DNA from: Nocardia sp. BMG111209
GTDB lineage: Bacteria > Actinomycetota > Actinomycetes > Mycobacteriales > Mycobacteriaceae
Assembly: GCF_000381925.1 (NCBI RefSeq)
Contig: NZ_KB907309.1
Span: 124,001 to 188,000 of the forward strand
Reading direction: 5' to 3'
Length of the DNA: 64,000 nucleotides
Positions 59,929-64,000 of the stretch are shown here, one piece after another; position 1 is the first letter of the stretch; each line of letters begins with the position of its first letter. Under the pieces are notes generated by a model. It did not search any database. It was not told where the DNA came from and saw only the letters and a list, made by a program, of their open reading frames with translations. The translations under genes and the position numbers were made by a program.

Positions 59929-61413
59929 ATGAGCACCACCCCCTCCATCCTGATCATCGGCGCCGGCTTCGCCGGCCTCGGCATGGCCCTGGAACTGCGG
60001 CGAGCGGGCATCGACACCTTCACGATCGTCGAGCGCGCCGCGGACCTCGGCGGGGTGTGGCGCGAGAACACCTATCCCGGCGCCGCCTGCGACGTCCCCT
60101 CCCCCCTGTACTCATGGTCCTTCGCCCCGAAAACCGATTGGCCCCGGCGGTTTTCGGAACAACGCGACATCCACGACTACATCCGAAGCGTGGCAACGGA
60201 ATACGACCTGATCTCGCGGATCCGCTTCGGCACCGAGGTAACGGACGCGGAATTCGATGAGGCGCAGGGAATCTGGAAGATCCGCACCACCACCGGCGAC
60301 CCCCTCACCGCCGACATCCTGATCCCCGCAGTCGGCCAGCTCTCCCGCCCCGCACTCCCCGATATCCCTGGCGTAGGCACCTTCTCGGGCCCCGCCTTCC
60401 ACTCGGCGCAGTGGAACCACGAGATCGACCTCACCGGCAAACGAGTGGCCTGCATCGGCACGGGAGCCAGTGCGATCCAATACATTCCGCAGATCCAGCC
60501 CCAGGTGGGCCACCTCACCCTCTTCCAGCGCTCCGCCGCCTGGATCCTCCCGAAATTCGACACCGAATACACCCCGCGGCACCACAAGATGTTCCGCCGC
60601 TTCCCCATCACCCAACTGGCCGAACGCTTCGCGATCTGGCTGTTCTTCGAAGTGATGGCCCTGGCCCTCACGGATGCGCAGTGGCTCCGGGGCCCGGCCG
60701 TGGCGATCGCGAATCGCTATCGCGCCCATCAGGTTCCGAATCCCGAACTACGCGCCACACTGACCCCCGACTACGCCCCCGGCTGCAAACGCGCCCTGTT
60801 CTCCAACGACTACCTCCCCGCCCTGACCCAGCCCAACGTCACGGTAGAAACGACGACGATAGAAGCGATCACCCCCACCGGCCTACGCACCACCGACGGC
60901 GTACACCACGAGGCCGACGTGATCATCTACGGCACCGGCTTCAAGGGCACCGAATTCCTGGCCCCCATGACTGTCTCCGGCGCAGGCGGCCGCAAACTCA
61001 CCGACGTCTGGTCCCCCGAAGGCGCCCGCGCCTACCTCGGCATATCGGTCCCCGCCTTCCCGAACATGTTCCTCATGTACGGCCCCAACACCAACGTAGG
61101 CTCCGGCTCCATCATCTACATGCTGGAATGCCAGGCCCGCTACATCCGCCAAGCAGTGCAACACCTCTCCACCCACCCCGGCACAGCGATAGCCGCCCGC
61201 CCCACCGCCGAACAGTCCTGGGACGACTGGCTCCAACCCCGCCTCGCCCGAACTCCCTGGAACCTCTGCTCCAGCTGGTACCGCAACGCCTCCGGCCGCA
61301 TCACCAACAACTGGCCCGGCGCCACCCTCCTCTTCCACCGCAAAACCCGCCACTTCGACCCCACCGCCTACGACACCTACCCCGCGGCATCCCCCGCCGA
61401 CCAGCCGCTGTAG
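59929..61413 (+). CDS. Flavin-containing (Baeyer-Villiger-type) monooxygenase
   Basis: 494 residues. FAD motif GAGFAGLGMALELRRAG (9-), a second dinucleotide motif GTGASA for NADPH, and between them FSGPAFHSAQW, which fits the Baeyer-Villiger fingerprint FxGxxxHxxxW. The conserved GVWRENTYPGAACDVPSPLYS segment is also typical. Such enzymes insert oxygen next to ketones or oxidise heteroatoms; the substrate is unknown. The ATG at 59929 follows the sequence CTCGAGAC. It is divergent from the FadD gene. Confidence 0.88.
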   Translation: MSTTPSILIIGAGFAGLGMALELRRAGIDTFTIVERAADLGGVWRENTYPGAACDVPSPLYSWSFAPKTDWPRRFSEQRDIHDYIRSVATEYDLISRIRFGTEVTDAEFDEAQGIWKIRTTTGDPLTADILIPAVGQLSRPALPDIPGVGTFSGPAFHSAQWNHEIDLTGKRVACIGTGASAIQYIPQIQPQVGHLTLFQRSAAWILPKFDTEYTPRHHKMFRRFPITQLAERFAIWLFFEVMALALTDAQWLRGPAVAIANRYRAHQVPNPELRATLTPDYAPGCKRALFSNDYLPALTQPNVTVETTTIEAITPTGLRTTDGVHHEADVIIYGTGFKGTEFLAPMTVSGAGGRKLTDVWSPEGARAYLGISVPAFPNMFLMYGPNTNVGSGSIIYMLECQARYIRQAVQHLSTHPGTAIAARPTAEQSWDDWLQPRLARTPWNLCSSWYRNASGRITNNWPGATLLFHRKTRHFDPTAYDTYPAASPADQPL

Positions 61414-61428
61414 CCCCCCACGATCACC

Positions 61429-61448
61429 ACCCGGTAGTCTGACCGGGT
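61429..61448 (+). terminator. Short hairpin between monooxygenase and tRNA
   Basis: ACCCGGT and ACCGGGT (7 bp) with a 6-base loop lie 15 bases past the monooxygenase stop. There is no T-tract. It may end the upstream transcript before the tRNA. Confidence 0.35.
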
Positions 61449-61450
61449 CC

Positions 61451-61523
61451 GCCTCCGTAGCTCAGGGGATAGAGCGACCCTCTCCTAAAGGGTAGGCCGC
61501 AGGTTCGAATCCTGCCGGGGGCA
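61451..61523 (+). tRNA. tRNA-Arg (anticodon CCT)
   Basis: 73 bases fold as a cloverleaf. The acceptor stem GCCTCCG pairs with CGGGGGC (one G-T pair), the anticodon stem ACCCT/AGGGT encloses the loop CTCCTAA (anticodon CCT, reading AGG), and the T arm is GCAGG-TTCGAAT-CCTGC. The discriminator is A, and the 3' CCA is not encoded. tRNA genes are common insertion sites for integrative elements, and the genes downstream have an accessory character. Confidence 0.95.
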
Positions 61524-61558
61524 CCGGAGTACGGGTCAAATACGGTTAATCACGCCGT

Positions 61559-61598
61559 GCCCTGCCAGGGCCGGACCGTCATACCGACCGCCTATACT
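61559..61598 (+). promoter_or_regulatory. Promoter/operator of the Panacea toxin-antitoxin pair
   Basis: TATACT (61593-61598) is a near-perfect -10, 33 bases before the ATG. A perfect palindrome GCCCTG-C-CAGGGC (61559-61571) covers the -35 region, and CCTGCC/GGCAGG (61561, 61599) form a wider inverted pair. Autoregulation by the antitoxin would fit. Confidence 0.6.
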
Positions 61599-61631
61599 GG
61601 CAGGTGACCAAGCGAGGGGAGGGTGGCAGCA

Positions 61632-62078
61632 ATGACCAGCGTGCACGATGTAGCCGCATACATTCTTCGCCAATCTGCGCCGATGACCACGATGAAGCTG
61701 CAGAAGCTCTGCTACTACAGCCAGGGATGGTCACTTGCCTGGGATGGTCTGCCGCTGTTCCCCGAAACGTTCCGCGCATGGGCCAACGGGCCAGTCTGCT
61801 ACGAATTGTTCGATACTCATCGCGGCCGTTTCCAGGTCTCGGAGTGGCCCTCCGGTAATCCTGATCGGCTGACAGAAGACCAGCGGGAGACGGTCGATGC
61901 AGTCCTCGCGTCGTATGGAAAGCTGACCGGCCAGCAACTTAGCGATAAGACACATGGCGAGAGGCCGTGGGTTGAGACTCGGGATGGTCTGGCGGATGGC
62001 GCTGGATCCTCTCGTGAGATCTCGATGGATCTTATGCAAGAATTCTTCGGGGGTCTGACCGAGGCCGAGGCCGTCTGA
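61632..62078 (+). CDS. Panacea-domain (DUF4065/SocA-like) protein, probable antitoxin
   Basis: 148 residues from ATG at 61632, eight bases after GGGAGG. Early features are diagnostic of the Panacea domain: DVAAYILRQSAPMTTMKLQKLCYY-SQGW (conserved MKLQKLxYYxQ), then GLPLFPETFRAWANGPV and a late SDKTHGERPW (conserved H/PW). The domain serves as antitoxin for many unrelated toxins in PanAT pairs and also includes the proteolytic adaptor SocA. The next gene begins eight bases downstream, the usual order of antitoxin then toxin or partner. GC is lower than in the chromosomal genes nearby. Confidence 0.85.
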   Translation: MTSVHDVAAYILRQSAPMTTMKLQKLCYYSQGWSLAWDGLPLFPETFRAWANGPVCYELFDTHRGRFQVSEWPSGNPDRLTEDQRETVDAVLASYGKLTGQQLSDKTHGERPWVETRDGLADGAGSSREISMDLMQEFFGGLTEAEAV

Positions 62079-62086
62079 TCTGTCAG

Positions 62087-62554
62087 ATGGGAGAAAACAA
62101 CAAGCGCAAGCGACTGGGTCGCGTGGAAGCTCCCGCAGGTCGAGGCAAAAGTTTGCCGGAGGCGCGGCCGATTCCCATCGATGATGAGCGCTTTCGATGG
62201 TCGGCGCAGTCCATCGATCATGAATACGCGGGCGAGTGGGATTGGCACCTCGCACCGAAAGAGGCAAAGGACATCCTCGATCTGCTTGCGCAAATGTCCG
62301 GGCTTTCCTGGCGCGAAGTCAAGGCACAGACTTTCAATTCGAAGAACAAGACTCGCCGACTCCATCACAGCCAGTCGATCGAAACCATCTGCCCTGCTGC
62401 GCAAAAACGGCTGGAAGAACTGGAAATTGCGGTATCAGAAGTCTTCCGCCTCCGACACGGCAATCTGAATCGATCGTGGGGCTACATGATTGGCCCGGTC
62501 TTTCATGTCGTCTGGTGGGACCGCCACCACCGCGTTTGCCCGGTCGACTCGTAG
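62087..62554 (+). CDS. Putative toxin partner of the Panacea antitoxin
   Basis: 155 residues. The start ATG (62087) follows the antitoxin stop by eight bases. The basic N-terminus leads to WDWHLAPKEAKDILDLLAQM, HHSQSIETICPAAQKRLEEL, and a C-terminal beta-rich ending (RLRHGNLNRSWGYMIGPVFH, WWDRHHRVCP) which resembles RelE/ParE-sized toxins in which a terminal strand reads like hWWDxxHxVxP. I cannot assign the target; ribonuclease or translation inhibition is a guess. His and Arg residues in the C-terminal half are candidate active-site residues. Confidence 0.6.
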   Translation: MGENNKRKRLGRVEAPAGRGKSLPEARPIPIDDERFRWSAQSIDHEYAGEWDWHLAPKEAKDILDLLAQMSGLSWREVKAQTFNSKNKTRRLHHSQSIETICPAAQKRLEELEIAVSEVFRLRHGNLNRSWGYMIGPVFHVVWWDRHHRVCPVDS

Positions 62555-62832
62555 CTCACCCCCAGAGGTCACCGACTACTTGCTAGCGTTCCGCGAATTT
62601 CCGGCGGGTCCAGGGCGGAGACCGCAGGTCGCGAGGCTCGTGGGCAGCCCTCGTTGACGGGACCACCTGGTCTCATTCGCCAGGGACGGCCCACCCGGAG
62701 CAGAAGCTTCAGGCCGAAAGTGCCCAGAGCCGCGAACTTTCCGATTTGACCGATACCCAACAGCGTCGTAGTCGCTGTAGCAGCGTTCGCCCAGGGGCGT
62801 CGACGATGCACGAGCGCACACACCGCTCAGTT

Positions 62833-62846
62833 GTGATTTACATCAC
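62833..62846. promoter_or_regulatory. CRP/GlxR-type site
   Basis: GTGATTTACATCAC matches GTGA-N2-TA-N2-TCAC and differs at one base from the site at 51335-51348. It is the second full match in the window. Confidence 0.5.
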
Positions 62847-62919
62847 CGCCCTTCGGCCCTCCCTACGCGTGGCACCTATCGACCACCATCGCTACCAGCA
62901 CAGGAAGTGCTTTACTTTT

Positions 62920-62938
62920 TGCGCAGACATACTGCGCA
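62920..62938. promoter_or_regulatory. Palindromic operator copy 1
   Basis: TGCGCAG-ACATA-CTGCGCA, a perfect 7-bp palindrome with 5-base spacer, ends 24 bases before the TAATAT at 62963, so it abuts the -35 position. Confidence 0.65.
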
Positions 62939-63083
62939 TGGATCCCGCGCGGAACGGTGGCCTAATATCGCTGCCGTCCCACTCTCCAGCCGGGTGCTAT
63001 CTTCTCGAACGACAGCGCCCTCTCACTCGAACACCTTTGCCGGGCGGGCATGTTTTCACAAGAGCATCATCATCCAACCCAAA

Positions 63084-63102
63084 TGCGCAGCATTGCTGCG
63101 CA
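63084..63102. promoter_or_regulatory. Palindromic operator copy 2
   Basis: TGCGCAG-CATTG-CTGCGCA has the same arms as copy 1 with a different spacer. It lies 22 bases before the GTG start of the small membrane peptide. Confidence 0.65.
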
Positions 63103-63124
63103 GAGGACAGCTGGGAGTGTCGGA

Positions 63125-63241
63125 GTGAAGAGGTTCGTCGAGTTGCTGGGCAAGGCGATGCAGAGCGCAGACATGACGCTGCGACTCAGCTTGTTGATCT
63201 TGGTCGCGGCAGCGGCCTACGTCATCGTGCATTTGGCGTAG
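63125..63241 (+). CDS. 38-residue single-pass membrane peptide
   Basis: Starts at GTG 63125, seven bases after GGGAG. The peptide has an amphipathic start (MKRFVELLGKAMQSADMTLR) and a hydrophobic helix LSLLILVAAAAYVIVHLA to the end, so is likely an inner-membrane peptide. It lies 29 bases before the methylase start, on the same strand, and both are preceded by strong ribosome-binding sites, so they are probably co-transcribed. Small membrane proteins of this kind accompany some defence and toxin systems; the role here is unknown. Confidence 0.5.
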   Translation: MKRFVELLGKAMQSADMTLRLSLLILVAAAAYVIVHLA

Positions 63242-63270
63242 GTCACCCTCCGAGGCAGAGAGGTTCAGGA

Positions 63271-64000
63271 GTGGGAAACATCGATACTCGCTACACCGCA
63301 TCCGACGTCGCCGAACGAATCTGGCGTGCATACGCACCTTTCCAGCAAGGTCGGGACACTCGCGACGATCTCGTGAGCATGTTCGCGGTCATGGTGCTCG
63401 CGCGATTCGTCCAGACGCAGGCCGGCGGACCGCAGGACGAGTCCCGCAATAGGTGGGCGCGAGCGGTCGCAGAGGCACGCCGAGGTGCGTCGCCGCTGGC
63501 AGACCTACAGGCCGCGATGCGGATCGCAGATCTGCCTGTGGGCCTCGCGGATACCGGTCCGTTCGCCAGGCACGACAAAGACCGCCTCAATTCGCGTGGT
63601 TTCGATGATTCTCCATGGCTGGCCCCTTTCCTCACCGCGCTGGCCGTGGACCCGGCGGTGGACGAGGCTGTCCTGGCCGAGGTCGCTGCCCTACTCATCG
63701 AGCGCTACTTCCGGGAAAGTCCCAGTACGGCAGGCGAGTACTACACACCACGGGAGGTGGTGCGCTTGGTCGTCGATATGGCCGCGCTGCAGAGAGACGA
63801 CCGGATCCTTGATCCGGCCTGCGGAACCGGCGGCATACTCGCCGCCGCAGCGCGGCAAATCGCGGTGCCCGGCCGCATGGGCGGTGAATCCTTCGAGGCC
63901 CACGCCGCGGACCGCAGCAACATTCAGTTGGCAACGTTGAATCTCGCGCTACACGGTGTAGATCTACCGTCAGTCGTTCCCACCGACCTGGCAGCGATGT
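63271..64000 (+). CDS. DNA N6-adenine methylase, type I HsdM-like (3' end outside window)
   Basis: An open frame of over 243 codons from GTG at 63271 (AGAGAGG seven bases upstream) runs off the window. After a helical N-terminal domain (~1-150), the segment GEYYTPREVVRLVVDM followed by ILDPACGTGGIL is the hallmark of N6-adenine methylases of type I restriction systems and related defence loci (motif I DPACGTGG, SAM binding). The catalytic NPPF/Y motif should lie beyond the edge. Position 63960 onward continues with LPSVVPTDLAAM. Downstream specificity and nuclease genes, if any, are outside the window, so R-M versus another methylase-based system cannot be decided. Confidence 0.88.
   Translation, partial: MGNIDTRYTASDVAERIWRAYAPFQQGRDTRDDLVSMFAVMVLARFVQTQAGGPQDESRNRWARAVAEARRGASPLADLQAAMRIADLPVGLADTGPFARHDKDRLNSRGFDDSPWLAPFLTALAVDPAVDEAVLAEVAALLIERYFRESPSTAGEYYTPREVVRLVVDMAALQRDDRILDPACGTGGILAAAARQIAVPGRMGGESFEAHAADRSNIQLATLNLALHGVDLPSVVPTDLAAM

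Larger units (their letters stand above)
62555..63124. promoter_or_regulatory. 570-base non-coding region before the methylase operon
   Basis: No ORF of coding character is seen. It contains a CRP/GlxR-type site, two copies of one palindrome (listed separately) and a TAATAT -10 (62963-62968). The stretch has lower GC than the rest of the window. Confidence 0.6.

Overview
The window comes from a GC-rich, mycolic-acid-containing actinomycete, most likely Nocardia or a close relative. The evidence is the uniformly high GC with actinobacterial start usage (many GTG/TTG starts and ATGA/GTGA overlaps), the S10 ribosomal operon order, an antigen-85-type mycolyltransferase, a lycopene cyclase, DrrABC-type transporter genes and very large NRPS genes. 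No search was run; all family names come from motifs read in the translations.

Layout: 1-4.6 kb holds two paralogous DUF2637 membrane proteins (the first cut by the window edge) around a MDMPI_N-type gene. 4.7-6.5 kb has two minus-strand genes of unknown role. 6.6-12.0 kb is the complete S10 ribosomal operon (rpsJ-rplC-rplD-rplW-rplB-rpsS-rplV-rpsC-rplP-rpmC-rpsQ, minus strand), closed by a hairpin. 12.5-18.6 kb is a lipid/isoprenoid-flavoured stretch: DUF4442 hotdog protein, secreted lipase-like hydrolase, lycopene cyclase, reductase-like SDR, crotonase and a tandem TetR regulator. 18.9-21.6 kb is a three-gene DrrABC-like exporter. Then follow an aldehyde-dehydrogenase homologue lacking its catalytic cysteine, an Nramp transporter and an Ag85-like mycolyltransferase.

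26.0-54.0 kb is the centrepiece: an NRPS locus read from the minus strand. In transcription order it runs M23 peptidase, LuxR-type regulator, a stand-alone truncated adenylation-like protein, NRPS-A (A-T-C-A-T-C-pseudoA) and NRPS-B (A-T-C-A-T-C-A-T-C-A-T-E-C-A-T-TE). If the C domain at the end of NRPS-A condenses onto the A-T pair that opens NRPS-B, the line has seven catalytic A domains and could make a heptapeptide with threonine second. The unusual parts are a pair of mutually similar, P-loop-less adenylation-like domains (one fused to NRPS-A, one free), an epimerization domain without its HH motif, and an A domain with an insertion of about 110 residues.

54.2-61.4 kb holds a nitronate monooxygenase, a SCO5389-type protein, a DUF574-type methyltransferase, a P-loop-less FadD-like protein, an intact FadD and a Baeyer-Villiger-type flavoprotein. 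At 61.45 kb a tRNA-Arg(CCT) marks a change in character. Beyond it lie a Panacea-domain (PanA-like) antitoxin with a putative toxin, a 570-base non-coding stretch with two copies of one 19-bp palindrome, a 38-residue membrane peptide and the start of a DNA N6-adenine methylase. This looks like the edge of a defence or mobile island.
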